64,000 bases of DNA, taken from NCBI GenBank assembly GCA_007694935.1, contig REES01000073.1:1-64000 (forward strand). Reading direction: 5' to 3'. Shown here piece after piece: positions 9,261 to 18,995 of the stretch (position 1 is the first letter of the stretch; every line of letters starts with the position of its first letter). The notes beneath the pieces are model-generated. The model did not search any database. It had not been told where the DNA came from and was given only the letters and a program-made list of their open reading frames with translations. Both the position numbers and the translations under genes were made by a program. This DNA comes from Rhodospirillales bacterium. GTDB taxonomy: Bacteria > Pseudomonadota > Alphaproteobacteria > Rhodospirillales > Defluviicoccaceae.

Positions 9261-12190
9261 GCCGCTCCGGCTTCGCCAACGTTCCCCGCGCCACCTATCG
9301 GCTGCAACTCTCCGGCAGCTTCGGCTTCGCCGACGCCGGCGCCATCGTGCCCTACCTGGACCGCCTCGGCATCAGCCACGTCTACTGCTCGCCCTATCTC
9401 AAGGCCCGGCCGGGCAGCGGCCACGGCTATGACATCATCGATCACAACGCCCTCAACCCGGAGATCGGCGATACCGCTGCGTTCGATGCCTTCTGCGACG
9501 CGCTGGCCGCGGCCGACATGTCCCACATCCTGGATTTCGTGCCCAACCACATGGGCATCGGCCACTCGGACAACGCCTGGTGGCTGGACGTGCTGGAGTG
9601 GGGGCGGGAAAGCCCCTATGCGGAGTACTTCGACATCGACTGGGAGCCGGCCAAGGTCGAACTGCGCGGCAAGGTTCTTGTACCGTCCCTCGGCGATCAC
9701 TACGGCCGGGTGCTGGAGAACGGCGAACTCGCGCTTCGCTTCGATGCCGAGGACGGCAAGTTCAGCGTCTGGTACTACGACCACCGCTTTCCCGTTACAC
9801 CCGCCCATTACGCGCCGCTGCTGGCGGATGCACTGCGGCGCCTGGCAGATAACCCGGGAGAGGGCGAAGACACCCGGGTCGCCTTCGACCTGATCGTGGC
9901 GGGGTTCCGCGACCTGCGGCGGCCGGCCCGCTCGGCCCGCCAGCGCAGCCACCGGCGGGGCAAGGCGGAAAAGCTGGTGGCGCAACTTGCCGAGATGGCC
10001 CGCACCCATGCGGCCGTCGGCAACGCCATCGAGGCGGCGGCAATGGCGGTCAACGGCACGGCGGACGAGCCCGCCAGCTTCGTTCGCCTGCACCGCCTGC
10101 TGGAGGCCCAGCACTACCGGCTTGCCTTCTGGCGGGTCGCCGCGGAGGAGATCAACTACCGCCGGTTCTTTCAGATCAACGACCTGGCCGGCATCCGGGT
10201 GGAACTCCCCCAGGTGTTCGACGAGGTCCACCGGCTGGTCATCCGGCTCGCCGCCGAAGGCCGGTTGCAGGGGCTGCGGCTCGACCACATCGACGGCCTG
10301 TTCGATCCGAAGCAGTACCTGCTCCGCCTCCAGGACAAGATCCGGGCCGCCAAGGCGGAACGTGCCGGCGCCGGCGGGAACGATGGCGGCGGTCTGTTCT
10401 ATGTGCTGGTGGAGAAGATCCTCGCCCATCACGAGCGGGTGCGGGACGATTGGCCGGTGGCCGGCACCACCGGCTACGAGTACCTCAACCGGCTGAACGG
10501 CGTGTTCGTCGATCCCGACGGGGCCGAGGGCCTGATCCGGGGATACCAGCGCTTCATGGGCGAGGAGCGCGACTTCGATGAGATGTGTTATAGCACCAAG
10601 AAGCAGGCGATGGACGAGGAACTGGCCAGCGAGCTTCGGGTGCTTGCCAACGAGTTCAATCGCCTGACGGAGAATGCCTGGCTCACCCGCGACTACACCC
10701 TGGTGGGCCTGCGCCAGGCGCTGAGGGAGATCGTCGCCTGCTTCCCGGTCTACCGCACCTATGTGGATCGGCATGGCGCCTCTGCCGAAGACGCGCGGGA
10801 CATCCAGTGGGCGGTGGCGCGGGCGGAGCGGCGCAGCAACCGCCCGGACAAGTCCGTCTTTCCGTTCATCCGCGATGTGCTGACCATGACGCTGGGGCGC
10901 GGCCGGAAGTCCCCGTACCCGCGGAAGGAGGTGCAGCGCCTCGCCATGAAGTTCCAGCAGTACACCGGGCCGGTGATGGCGAAGGGGGTGGAAGACACCG
11001 CTTTCTACCGCTTTGCGGCCCTGGCGTCGCTCAACGAGGTGGGCGGCGAGCCGACCCGCTTCGGCGTCTCGGTGTCGGCCTTCCACAACCGCTGCCAGGA
11101 CCAGGCCAAGCGCTCCCCGGTGTCGATGATCTGCACCGCTACCCACGATACCAAGCGTGGCGAGGATGTGCGGGCCCGCATCAACGTGCTGTCGGAGATG
11201 CCGGACGCCTGGGGCGAAAGCGTCCGGCGCTGGGCCGCCTTCAACCGCCGCCGCAGGGTCGACCTGGAGGACGGTCCCGCCCCCACCCCCAATAACGAGT
11301 ACCTGTTCTATCAGACGTTGGTGGGGGCTTGGCCGCTGGAGTTCCACGATGCCGAGGAACTCGATCCTGAGCACATGGCCGAGTTCCGCGAGCGCATGAC
11401 CGGCTACATGCTCAAGGCGGTGCGGGAGGCCAAGACCCGGACGAGCTGGATCAACATGGACCCGGATTACGAGGGGGCGCTGGCCGCCTTCGTCAAAGAC
11501 GTGCTGGAGGTGGAACGTCCCAACCCGTTCCTGGCGGACTTCCGGCCGTTCCATCGTCGGATCGCCGAGCTCGGCATGCTCAATGCCTTGGCCCAGGTGG
11601 CGCTCAAGCTGACGGTGCCCGGGGTGCCGGACATCTACCAGGGGTGCGAGCTGTGGGACCTCAACCTGGTCGATCCCGACAACCGCCGGCCGGTCGACTT
11701 CGCCCGCCGCGACGCCCTGCTGGCGGAGATCGAGGCGCGTTGGCAGGTGGATGCCAAGGCAACCGCGACCGAGCTGCTGGCCGACTGGGTCGCGGGCGGC
11801 GTCAAGCTGCTGGTGGTGGCGCGCCTGTTGGCCCTGCGGCGGGAGCATCCGGCCTTGTTCGAGGAGGGTGCCTATCTGCCGCTGGAGACCGAGGGGCGCC
11901 GGGCCGAGAACCTGCTCTGCTTCCTCAGGGCCGAGGGCGATCGCCGACTGTTGGTGTGCGTGCCGCGGCTGCTGGCGCGCCTGACCACGCCGATGGCGCC
12001 CTTGCCGATCGGCGACAGCGTCTGGCGGGACAGCGCGATCCTCCTGCCGCCGGAGCTCGCTGACCTGTCGTGGCGCAATATCGTCACGGGGGAAACCAGC
12101 CGCGCGGTCGACGACCGGGAGCCGCCCCGTCTCGCCGTCGCGTCGGTGCTGGCGAGCTTCCCGGTGGCCGCGCTGGTGGCGCCCGCCTGA
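9257..12190 (+). CDS. treY: Malto-oligosyltrehalose synthase
   Basis: GH13 family enzyme that converts the reducing-end alpha-1,4 bond of a maltooligosaccharide to alpha,alpha-1,1, forming maltooligosyl-trehalose (EC 5.4.99.15). 977 residues, in the upper range for TreY. Recognisable segments are the N-terminal RATYRLQL, the HGYDI motif, the LDFVPNHMGI strand, GLRLDHIDGL (catalytic Asp) and the late ATHDTKRGED motif. It overlaps treZ by four bases, so the two enzymes are made together. Trehalose would serve as a stress protectant or storage sugar. Confidence 0.95.
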   Translation: MSRSGFANVPRATYRLQLSGSFGFADAGAIVPYLDRLGISHVYCSPYLKARPGSGHGYDIIDHNALNPEIGDTAAFDAFCDALAAADMSHILDFVPNHMGIGHSDNAWWLDVLEWGRESPYAEYFDIDWEPAKVELRGKVLVPSLGDHYGRVLENGELALRFDAEDGKFSVWYYDHRFPVTPAHYAPLLADALRRLADNPGEGEDTRVAFDLIVAGFRDLRRPARSARQRSHRRGKAEKLVAQLAEMARTHAAVGNAIEAAAMAVNGTADEPASFVRLHRLLEAQHYRLAFWRVAAEEINYRRFFQINDLAGIRVELPQVFDEVHRLVIRLAAEGRLQGLRLDHIDGLFDPKQYLLRLQDKIRAAKAERAGAGGNDGGGLFYVLVEKILAHHERVRDDWPVAGTTGYEYLNRLNGVFVDPDGAEGLIRGYQRFMGEERDFDEMCYSTKKQAMDEELASELRVLANEFNRLTENAWLTRDYTLVGLRQALREIVACFPVYRTYVDRHGASAEDARDIQWAVARAERRSNRPDKSVFPFIRDVLTMTLGRGRKSPYPRKEVQRLAMKFQQYTGPVMAKGVEDTAFYRFAALASLNEVGGEPTRFGVSVSAFHNRCQDQAKRSPVSMICTATHDTKRGEDVRARINVLSEMPDAWGESVRRWAAFNRRRRVDLEDGPAPTPNNEYLFYQTLVGAWPLEFHDAEELDPEHMAEFRERMTGYMLKAVREAKTRTSWINMDPDYEGALAAFVKDVLEVERPNPFLADFRPFHRRIAELGMLNALAQVALKLTVPGVPDIYQGCELWDLNLVDPDNRRPVDFARRDALLAEIEARWQVDAKATATELLADWVAGGVKLLVVARLLALRREHPALFEEGAYLPLETEGRRAENLLCFLRAEGDRRLLVCVPRLLARLTTPMAPLPIGDSVWRDSAILLPPELADLSWRNIVTGETSRAVDDREPPRLAVASVLASFPVAALVAPA

Positions 12191-12316
12191 CCCTGGTCTG
12201 CTCGCCTGCTGCACCGGAACGGAAGGCCATGCCGGCGGCCGTCGTCCCGACCCGAACGCCCTTTCCTGTCTTACCCGGCCAAACCTCCGGAGTCTGCAGG
12301 AGCCCGGGGGAAAACG

Positions 12317-12745
12317 TCACGCCGGCGCCTCGTCTCCCACGGGGTGGCGGGCGTCGCGGAGCGGGTCGGTGTCCAGCCCCGGGAGAATCGGCAGCTCGAA
12401 CGGCTCGTAGAGCGGGGAGGCCGCCGCCGGATCGGGCTTCAGCCCAGGCGCCCGGGTGGGCGCGTGGTCCGGTGGCGGCAGGATGCAGCGGTAGGTGGCA
12501 TAGCGGATGTCGAAGGGATAGACCTGCTGCTGATCGGTGAGCGTCACCTCCCCGTCCACCTCCCGGCACAGGTCGGCGGCCAGGGCATCCACCCGGGCAT
12601 CGCCGTCGATCCAGGGAATATGGCGGACATAGAAGCTGGAATCGGAATGGCGCACCACCTGCGGCCCCTTGTACAGCTCGGTACAGGCCGCGGTCAGCGG
12701 CAGGGCCGCCATCGCCAGCAACGCCGGGGCAACAATCCGTTTCAT
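12317..12745 (-). CDS. Small predicted lipoprotein, function unknown
   Basis: 142 residues. The N-terminus is a lipoprotein signal: Met-Lys-Arg, a hydrophobic stretch and the lipobox LTAAC with the modified Cys at position 21. The rest is a soluble domain with two further Cys residues and a Pro-rich, acidic C-terminal third. I do not recognise the family. It is convergent with treY and lies downstream of the terminator that closes the cco operon, so it probably has its own promoter. Reading frame and signal peptide support a real gene; no function can be given. Confidence 0.65.
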   Translation of the reverse strand: MKRIVAPALLAMAALPLTAACTELYKGPQVVRHSDSSFYVRHIPWIDGDARVDALAADLCREVDGEVTLTDQQQVYPFDIRYATYRCILPPPDHAPTRAPGLKPDPAAASPLYEPFELPILPGLDTDPLRDARHPVGDEAPA

Positions 12746-12806
12746 GGCGTCACGGTAGCGCCGGTCCGCGCCTCCGGCAAGCCAAGAAATGCCGGTGTTC
12801 CGCGCG

Positions 12807-12834
12807 AAAAAAAGGGGCCGGCGCAAGCCGGCCC
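12807..12834 (-). terminator. Rho-independent terminator of the cco operon
   Basis: On the minus strand GGGCCGGC-TTGC-GCCGGCCC forms a perfect 8-bp stem with a 4-base loop, followed by seven T residues. It lies about 230 bp past the ccoS stop and upstream of the lipoprotein gene, so it would end transcripts of the cco genes. Confidence 0.85.
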
Positions 12835-13060
12835 GAGTGGAAGGGGGAGGAACGTGATGCAGTCAACATACGTGCACAAAATGAATGAGCGATTAACAGC
12901 CGACGCTTTTAGCGCATGTCGTGCGTCAGGGCCCCGTCCGGGGGTGGCCGCCGGATCGTAGTCCCGAGCGCCCGGCGGCCGGGCCGGGCCCGACGGACGG
13001 ATGGAAAACGAAAGCCGACCGAATCGGCACCGCAAACCGGGGGAACGAACGAAAAACGTG

Positions 13061-13273
13061 TCAAGAGCTTTCGCGATTCCGGTCCGTTGGCCGGTTGTCC
13101 TCAGGTGGTGGTTGAGCCCGATTCGCCAACGCGTCGTCATCGTCGAACAGGATGCGGTGGGCGGCCCCGTCAAGGTCATCGAACTGCCCCGATTTCAGCG
13201 CCCACAGGAAGGCCAGCAGCCCCAGCAGGCCGAGCCCCAGGGCTGCCGGGATCAGGTAGAGGAGGATGTCCAT
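13061..13273 (-). CDS. ccoS: cbb3 oxidase maturation protein CcoS
   Basis: Small membrane protein needed for cofactor insertion into cbb3-type cytochrome oxidase. 70 residues: MDILLYLIPAALGL starts a single transmembrane segment (about 4-26), followed by the family signature in which Gly-Gln-Phe-Asp-Asp-Leu-Asp leads to a Pro-x-Arg-Ile-Leu-type motif, here AAHRILFDDD. The tail is Asp- and Pro-rich. It overlaps the 3' end of ccoI by 22 bp, the usual arrangement. Confidence 0.9.
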   Translation of the reverse strand: MDILLYLIPAALGLGLLGLLAFLWALKSGQFDDLDGAAHRILFDDDDALANRAQPPPEDNRPTDRNRESS

Positions 13274-15753
13274 GGGCGGTCGCCCCGGCCGAGGCGGAGG
13301 GCGTTGAGGATCACCACCAGCGAGGACGCCGACATGGCGACGGCGGCGACCAGCGGCGTCACCAGCCCGGCCACCGCGATGGGCACGGTGATCACGTTGT
13401 AGAGGTAGGACAGCGCGATGTTCTGGCGGACCAGCCGCTCGGCCCGTCCGGCGACTCCGAGGGCCTCCGCCACCGGTGCCAGGTGCCGGCCCTGGAACAC
13501 CAGGTCGGCGGCGGTCTGGCTGAGATCGACGGCGGTGGACGGCGAGGCGGAGACGTGGGCGGCGGCGAGGGCAGGGGCATCGTTGAGCCCGTCGCCGACC
13601 ATCAGGACCTTCTGTCCCGCTGCCGCCATCGCCGCCAGCCGCCGGCACTTCTCGGCGGGGTCGCAAGCCGCCTGCCAGTCATCGATGCCGAGCTCGGCCG
13701 CCACCCGGGCCACCGCCGGTGCCCGGTCGCCGGACAGCAGGGCGACCCGATAGCCTTTTGCATAGAGGTCGGCGATCACCCGGGCGGCATCGGGTCGGGC
13801 ACGGTCGGAGAAGGCGAAGCGGGCCGGCGGCGTGCCCGGCCGGGTGAGCCACAGCTCCGGTCCGGCTGCCGGCTCCGCCCCCGGACCGGCGGGATCCGCG
13901 ATTCCGCAGAAGCGGCGGCTGCCGAGCCGCACCACGCCGGAACGGGTCCCAGTCTCCAGCCCCTGCCCGGGCACCTCGCGGACCGGGCCTTCCAGGGTGG
14001 TTGTGCCGAGGCCGTCCGCGTCGGCAGCCTGCACCACAGCCCGGGCCAGCGGGTGCCGGCTGTCCCGGGCGAGCGCTGCGGCCAGGGCCAGCGCCTGCGG
14101 GTCGCGCGCCGAATCGGCGAGCAGCGTCGGCCGCCCCTCTGTCAGGGTTCCGGTCTTGTCGAACACCACCGTGTCGGCGGCGGCCAAGCGTTCCAGGGCG
14201 GTCGCCGATTTCATCAGGACGCCCGCGCGGAACAGCCGCCCGGATGCGATCACCTGCACCGCCGGCACCGCCAGAGCCAGCGCGCACGGGCAGGTGACGA
14301 TCAGCACCGCCACGGCGATCATCAGCGCCGTCTGCCAAGTGGCGCCCAGCACGAAGAACCACAGCACGAAGGCCAGCGCCGCCAGGCTATGCACCACCGG
14401 CGCGTACAGGCGGGCCACCCGGTCGGCGCGGGCGACGTGGCGGCCGCGGCCCTGCTCCGCCGCCTCCATCATCCGCGCGATCTCGGCCAGCAGGGTCTCC
14501 TCGGCGGCGGCGGTGACTGCGATGGTGAGGGGGCCGGAGAGGTTGAGGGTGCCGGCGAACACCCGGCTGCCCGGCTTGACCGTGGCCGGCACCGTCTCGC
14601 CGTCAATCAGGCCGGTGTCGACATCGCTGATGCCGGTGAGCACGCGACCGTCGATGCCGATGCGGTCACCTGCGGCCACGAAGGCGGTCATCCCGGGCCG
14701 AACCTGGGCCGGCGGGACCAGCCGCTGGCCGCCGTCGGATTCTGCGATGGTCACCGGCCGCGCATTCAGACCCAACAGGTTCTCCGCCGCCGACCGCGCC
14801 CGGCCGCGGGCCCGCCGGTCCAGATAGCGCCCGACCAGGAGGAAGAACAGCAGCGCCACCGCCGAATCGAAGTAGGCATGATCGGCGCTCACCATGGTCT
14901 GCTGCAGGCTCATGCCGGCGGTCAGCAGCACCGCTAGGGTGATCGGCACGTCCATGTTGGTGCGGCCGTGGCGCAGCACCGCCAGCGCCGAAGCGGCGAA
15001 CGGCTGCACCGCGTAGGCGATGGCGGGCAGGGCGACCAGCGCCGACAGCCAGTGCAGCAGGTCGCGGGTGGCCGGTCCCATGCCCTGGGCATGGCCGGCC
15101 CACACCGATACCGACAGCAGCATGACGTTGCCGAAGGCGAACCCGGCCACGGCCATCGCCCGCAGCAGCGCCTTCTCCTGCTCGGCCTCGCCGTGGGCGG
15201 ACAGGGCGGGATCATAGGGCACCAGCCGGTAGCCGAGGCGGCTGACGGCAGCGGTGAGGCCGGCCGCGTCGGTGTCTCCGTCGCGCCAAGTGACCGCGAG
15301 CCGGCGGGTGGTCATGTTGACTCGGGCGGCGGTCACCCCCGGCGTGCGCGCCAGCACCGATTCGATCAGCCAGACGCAGGCGGCGCAGTGCAGCCCCTCG
15401 ATCAGCAGGGAGAGCGCCCGGCGGCCGTCGCCCAGGTCGCGGGCGTAGGCGCCGTAATCGATGGCGACGAGATCCTCGTCCGGCTTGAGCGGGCGTTGTG
15501 CCGGATCGATCACCCGGCGGCGATAGTAGCCGTCGAGCCCCAGTCCCAGCAGCAGGTCATAGGCGGCGGCGCAGCCGCTGCAGCAGAACGCATGCTCCGC
15601 CGGCGGTCCTTCCGGTGGCAGCGCCGCCGGCCGGCCGACCGGCTCGCCGCAGTGGAGGCATCGCCGAGGTGCCGCCTCAAGCACGGCGAGGGCAGGGGGG
15701 ACGATCGCGGGCGGGACGGGGACTGCCGCATTGCGGGCGACGACGTGATCCAT
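13252..15753 (-). CDS. ccoI: Cu-translocating P-type ATPase CcoI (FixI)
   Basis: P1B-type ATPase that exports copper across the inner membrane for assembly of the cbb3 oxidase CuB centre. 833 residues. The N-terminus carries a Cys-rich region (Cys32/35, Cys57/58/61) typical of CcoI and a heavy-metal-associated domain with GLHCAAC (Cys123, Cys126). The membrane copper site is CPC at 488-490, the phosphorylation motif DKTGT begins at Asp532, and GDGLNDAPAL is the hinge motif. It is adjacent to ccoH and ccoS, which fixes its role as assembly rather than copper resistance. Confidence 0.95.
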   Translation of the reverse strand: MDHVVARNAAVPVPPAIVPPALAVLEAAPRRCLHCGEPVGRPAALPPEGPPAEHAFCCSGCAAAYDLLLGLGLDGYYRRRVIDPAQRPLKPDEDLVAIDYGAYARDLGDGRRALSLLIEGLHCAACVWLIESVLARTPGVTAARVNMTTRRLAVTWRDGDTDAAGLTAAVSRLGYRLVPYDPALSAHGEAEQEKALLRAMAVAGFAFGNVMLLSVSVWAGHAQGMGPATRDLLHWLSALVALPAIAYAVQPFAASALAVLRHGRTNMDVPITLAVLLTAGMSLQQTMVSADHAYFDSAVALLFFLLVGRYLDRRARGRARSAAENLLGLNARPVTIAESDGGQRLVPPAQVRPGMTAFVAAGDRIGIDGRVLTGISDVDTGLIDGETVPATVKPGSRVFAGTLNLSGPLTIAVTAAAEETLLAEIARMMEAAEQGRGRHVARADRVARLYAPVVHSLAALAFVLWFFVLGATWQTALMIAVAVLIVTCPCALALAVPAVQVIASGRLFRAGVLMKSATALERLAAADTVVFDKTGTLTEGRPTLLADSARDPQALALAAALARDSRHPLARAVVQAADADGLGTTTLEGPVREVPGQGLETGTRSGVVRLGSRRFCGIADPAGPGAEPAAGPELWLTRPGTPPARFAFSDRARPDAARVIADLYAKGYRVALLSGDRAPAVARVAAELGIDDWQAACDPAEKCRRLAAMAAAGQKVLMVGDGLNDAPALAAAHVSASPSTAVDLSQTAADLVFQGRHLAPVAEALGVAGRAERLVRQNIALSYLYNVITVPIAVAGLVTPLVAAVAMSASSLVVILNALRLGRGDRPWTSSST

Positions 15754-15792
15754 AGCAGCGGGCGCGGTGCTTTCCCTCGTCTGGCGGCGCGC

Positions 15793-16287
15793 TCAGCGGA
15801 TGTGAAAGCGCGTCATCTCCTGATGGTGGTCCTGACCCTGGCTGGCATGGATACGCACATCCCACTGGCCCGGCAGCGGCAGCTCGGTGCGGCTGGCATA
15901 GCGGCCCTGCCCCTGGTGGACGAGGGCCAGCGCCCGATCGTGGCCGGCGTGGGTGGGGCGGATCAGCTCGGCCGTCACCGCGAGGTCGGGCAGGGGATGG
16001 CCGTCGGCATCGGTGAACGCTGCCTGGAGGGTGCCGAGGCCGCCGTTGTCGCCGTCACCCGGGGTGAAGGTCACCGCGACCCTCCACCCCCGCGCCTCCT
16101 GTGCTGCGGTGGCGACCAGCGCCTCGTTGTAGGCCAAGCCCTTGCGATAGTGGTCGCGGGTGTGCACGCCGGAGAAGGTGGTCACCGCGGCATAGGCCAT
16201 GACGCCGTTGACGGCGATCACCACCGCCATGCCACCGACGAAAATCCATGGATAACACCAGCCGGGTGGGCGTTGCTTGCGGGCCAT
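15793..16287 (-). CDS. ccoH: cbb3 oxidase assembly protein CcoH (FixH)
   Basis: Membrane protein that associates with the oxidase during assembly and is required for stability. 164 residues: a short cytoplasmic N-terminus, one transmembrane helix (about 10-35), and a periplasmic FixH-type domain containing the NEALVATAAQEARGW segment and a C-terminal HQEMTRFHI strand. The start is the ATG just after a GGGAAGTG site. It is six bases from the ccoG stop codon. Confidence 0.9.
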   Translation of the reverse strand: MARKQRPPGWCYPWIFVGGMAVVIAVNGVMAYAAVTTFSGVHTRDHYRKGLAYNEALVATAAQEARGWRVAVTFTPGDGDNGGLGTLQAAFTDADGHPLPDLAVTAELIRPTHAGHDRALALVHQGQGRYASRTELPLPGQWDVRIHASQGQDHHQEMTRFHIR

Positions 16288-16292
16288 GACGT

Positions 16293-17819
16293 TCACTTCC
16301 CTTGGCTTGCGAACACGGTGCGGTGCTCGACCACCTCGCCGGTGGCCTGGTCGGTGAGCACGAACCAGAGGTCGTTGGTCCGGTGCGGGACGCTCTCCCG
16401 CGGTGCCGTGACCAGCACCCGGAAGGTCGCAACGGCATCCGGTGGCGCCGGCAGGGCGGCGCCCGCCGCCGGCTCCGGCTGATAGCCTACCACCGTGAGC
16501 ATCGCCCCGGCGACTCCGGCGGTGGTCAGGGTGTAGTTCTTGGCCTGCCGTTCCATGTTCAGGATCTTGAAGGTGTAGGCGTTGCGGATCGAGCCGTCGG
16601 AGAGTTGCACGAACAGCGGCGACCGGTCCGGCTGCACCGCCACGTCCACCCGGTCGCGGGTCACCAGGCTGTAGGCCATCACCGTGGCGGCGATCGCCAG
16701 CACCGCGATGTAGATCAGCGTGCGCGGCCGGATCAGGCGGAGCCAAGTGGGATTCCCCTCGGTTCGAGCGTTCTGGTTGGCGATGGAATCATAGGTGATC
16801 AGGTTGCGCGGCCGCCCGAACCGATCCATCACGCTGTTGCAGGCATCGACGCAGAGGGCGCAGCCGATGCACGCCATCTGCTGGCCCTTGCGGATGTCTA
16901 CCCCGGTCGGGCAAACCTGCCAGCACAGGCCGCAGTCGACACAATCCCCCCGGCCCTCGAACGATTGCCCCTTGCGGGCGGCTCCCCGCGGCTCCCCGCG
17001 CCAGTCCTCGTAGGTGACGATCAGGGAGTGCTCGTCGAACATGGCGCTCTGGAACCGCGGCCACGGGCACATGTAGATGCACACCTGTTCCCGCGCCCAG
17101 CCGGCGAGCAGGTAGGTGGTCGCGGTGAACAGGGCGGTGAACCCGTAGACGGCGGTGGAGGCCTGGCCGGTGAAGAACTCCCGCACCACCGTCGGGGCAT
17201 CGTTGAAGTACATGATCCAGGCACCGCCGGTGGCCAGCGCAATCACCAGCCAGGCGACGTGCTTGCCGGTCTTGCGCGTGGCCTTGTTCAGTGACAGCGG
17301 TGCCTTGTCCAGGCGCAGGCGGGCGTTGCGATCGCCCTCGATCTTCCGCTCCACCCACAGGAACAGGTCGGTCCACACTGTCTGCGGGCAGGTGAAGCCG
17401 CACCACACCCGGCCAAACCAGGCCGTCACCAGGAACAGGCCGATGGCGGCGATGATCAGAAGGCCGGTGAGGTAGTAGACCTCCTGCGGCCAGATCTCGA
17501 TCGCAAAGAAATAAGCCCGGCGGCCCGGCATGTCGATCAGCAGCGCTTGGTCCGGGGCCCCCGGGCCGCGATCCCAGCGGATCCAGGGCCCGATGTAGTA
17601 GAGCGCAAGCAGCAGTCCCAGCACCCCCCACTTCACTTGGCGCCACGTGCCGTGGATGTTGCGCGGGTAGATCTTCTCCCGGTCGGCGAAGAACTTGATC
17701 TTCTCGGGCGGTGGGGCCGGTGTCGCCGCCGTGCCCGGATCGGCGGGCGCCGTACTGGACGGTAACGGCGAGGGCGGCGGCATCGGTCGAGAAGCGGTAA
17801 GCCGGGTTTCCGTCGTCAT
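16293..17819 (-). CDS. ccoG: cbb3 oxidase accessory protein CcoG (FixG/RdxA)
   Basis: Membrane-bound iron-sulphur protein; family members reduce Cu(II) to Cu(I) for cbb3 assembly. 508 residues. It has a Pro-rich cytoplasmic N-terminus, several membrane helices with WCGFTCPQTVW and MCPWPRFQ Cys motifs, two ferredoxin-like clusters (CVDCGLCWQVCP and CIGCALCVDAC), and a C-terminal immunoglobulin-like domain. The ATG giving MTTETRL was chosen because residues after it match the family; an upstream open frame has no similarity. A 122-bp gap separates it from ccoP. Confidence 0.94.
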   Translation of the reverse strand: MTTETRLTASRPMPPPSPLPSSTAPADPGTAATPAPPPEKIKFFADREKIYPRNIHGTWRQVKWGVLGLLLALYYIGPWIRWDRGPGAPDQALLIDMPGRRAYFFAIEIWPQEVYYLTGLLIIAAIGLFLVTAWFGRVWCGFTCPQTVWTDLFLWVERKIEGDRNARLRLDKAPLSLNKATRKTGKHVAWLVIALATGGAWIMYFNDAPTVVREFFTGQASTAVYGFTALFTATTYLLAGWAREQVCIYMCPWPRFQSAMFDEHSLIVTYEDWRGEPRGAARKGQSFEGRGDCVDCGLCWQVCPTGVDIRKGQQMACIGCALCVDACNSVMDRFGRPRNLITYDSIANQNARTEGNPTWLRLIRPRTLIYIAVLAIAATVMAYSLVTRDRVDVAVQPDRSPLFVQLSDGSIRNAYTFKILNMERQAKNYTLTTAGVAGAMLTVVGYQPEPAAGAALPAPPDAVATFRVLVTAPRESVPHRTNDLWFVLTDQATGEVVEHRTVFASQGK

Positions 17820-17941
17820 CGTTCGTCCTTCGGGCGGCTGCGATTCGCCAAACCGGATGCGCGCACCGCGCCGGTCGCATGCACCCCCCTGATGAAACGA
17901 TCCCCTCGGCGACGGCGATACGGCCGATGCCGGGGCCGCGA

Positions 17942-18805
17942 CTACTGACCGCCGCCGAGAGCGTGGACGTAGATGGTCACCTGCTTCAGTTCCGCATCGC
18001 CCAGCCGCTCGAACCAGTAAGGCATCACCCCGTGCCGCGGCTGGCGGATCTGGGCGATGATGGCGCTGCGGGTGCCGCCGAACAGCCAGATGTCGTTGGT
18101 GAGGTCGGGGGCACCGAGTTCGTCCATGCCCTTGCCGTCGTCGCCATGGCAGGCGGCGCACTGTTCGGCAAAGATCTCCCGGCCACGCTCGTTGTCCTCG
18201 CTGCGCCCGGCCAAGTGAAGCACGTGATCGGCGACCGCCGCGATCTCCTCGCGATCAAGGATCCCGTCGGTGCCATAGGCCGGCATTTCCGACATCCGTG
18301 CTTCCGGGTGGTCGTTGCGCACACCGTAGACCACCGTGTGGTGGATCTGCTCCAAGGTGCCGCCCCATAGCCAGTCGTCATCCACCAGGATCGGGAAGGC
18401 GGGGGCGCCGGCGCCGCCGGAGCCGTGGCAGGGGGCGCAGTTGTCGGCGAAAATAACCCGCCCGCCGCCCATGGCGAACTGCAGCAGTTCCGGATCCCGG
18501 GCGATCTCGGTGACCGTCTCGGCCTCGAACCGGTCCCGCCAGACGGCACGCTCCGCCCGCTGGGCTTCCAGGTCGCGCATCAGGTCGGCGCGCGCGGAAT
18601 ACCCGATCACACCCTTGGTATAGTCGCCGAGGCCGATCGGCCAGGCCGGGTACAGGATCACCCACACCACGGAGAACAGGATGGTGGCATAAAATACATA
18701 CAGCCACCAGCGCGGCAAGGGGGTGTTCAGTTCCTTGATGTCGTCCCATTCGTGGCCGGTGGTCTCGGTACCGGTCAGGCTGTCGACTTCTTTTTTTTCC
18801 GCCAT
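17942..18805 (-). CDS. ccoP: cbb3 oxidase dihaem subunit III CcoP
   Basis: Membrane-anchored dihaem cytochrome c that passes electrons to CcoO and the catalytic subunit. 287 residues: an N-terminal HEWDDIKELNTPLPRWW signature, one transmembrane helix (about 35-55), then two cytochrome c domains with haem-binding CAPCH and CAACH and distal Met residues in SEMPAY and GVMPYW. The start at 18805 lies four bases after ccoQ; a second ATG 18 bp upstream overlaps ccoQ and was judged less likely. Confidence 0.95.
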   Translation of the reverse strand: MAEKKEVDSLTGTETTGHEWDDIKELNTPLPRWWLYVFYATILFSVVWVILYPAWPIGLGDYTKGVIGYSARADLMRDLEAQRAERAVWRDRFEAETVTEIARDPELLQFAMGGGRVIFADNCAPCHGSGGAGAPAFPILVDDDWLWGGTLEQIHHTVVYGVRNDHPEARMSEMPAYGTDGILDREEIAAVADHVLHLAGRSEDNERGREIFAEQCAACHGDDGKGMDELGAPDLTNDIWLFGGTRSAIIAQIRQPRHGVMPYWFERLGDAELKQVTIYVHALGGGQ

Positions 18806-18809
18806 CGCC

Positions 18810-18968
18810 TTATTTCTCCGCATCATCCTTGAACGGAATCCGGCCATGTTCTTCGAATCGATTCTTGTTCTTGGGGCGGTAGGCCCAGAACACGATCCCA
18901 AGGAACAGGATGATCAACCATACCACCCAGAGGGAGCGGGCGATCTCCAGGATATACTGCCAGTCCAT
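18810..18968 (-). CDS. ccoQ: cbb3 oxidase small subunit CcoQ
   Basis: 52-residue single-span membrane protein, read directly from the reverse complement. It begins MDWQYILEIARS, has one hydrophobic helix (about 14-30) and ends with a charged tail (AYRPKNKNRFEEHGR). CcoQ stabilises the CcoP interaction. Position between ccoO and ccoP, size and the RPKN-type segment after the helix all fit. It is 27 bp after ccoO and 4 bp before ccoP. Confidence 0.92.
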   Translation of the reverse strand: MDWQYILEIARSLWVVWLIILFLGIVFWAYRPKNKNRFEEHGRIPFKDDAEK

Positions 18969-18995
18969 GATCGGTCTCCGCCGTCCGTCCCGCCG

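Noticed and set aside
8726-12214. A 1162-codon open frame on the minus strand, antisense to treZ-treY
   Set aside because: The plus-strand proteins are clear GH13 enzymes with intact motifs. The antisense product has no recognisable domain and is a by-product of GC-rich codon usage.
16293-17819. CcoG as a general ferredoxin or nitrate-reductase NapH-like protein
   Set aside because: Its place between ccoP and ccoH and its C-terminal domain fit CcoG.
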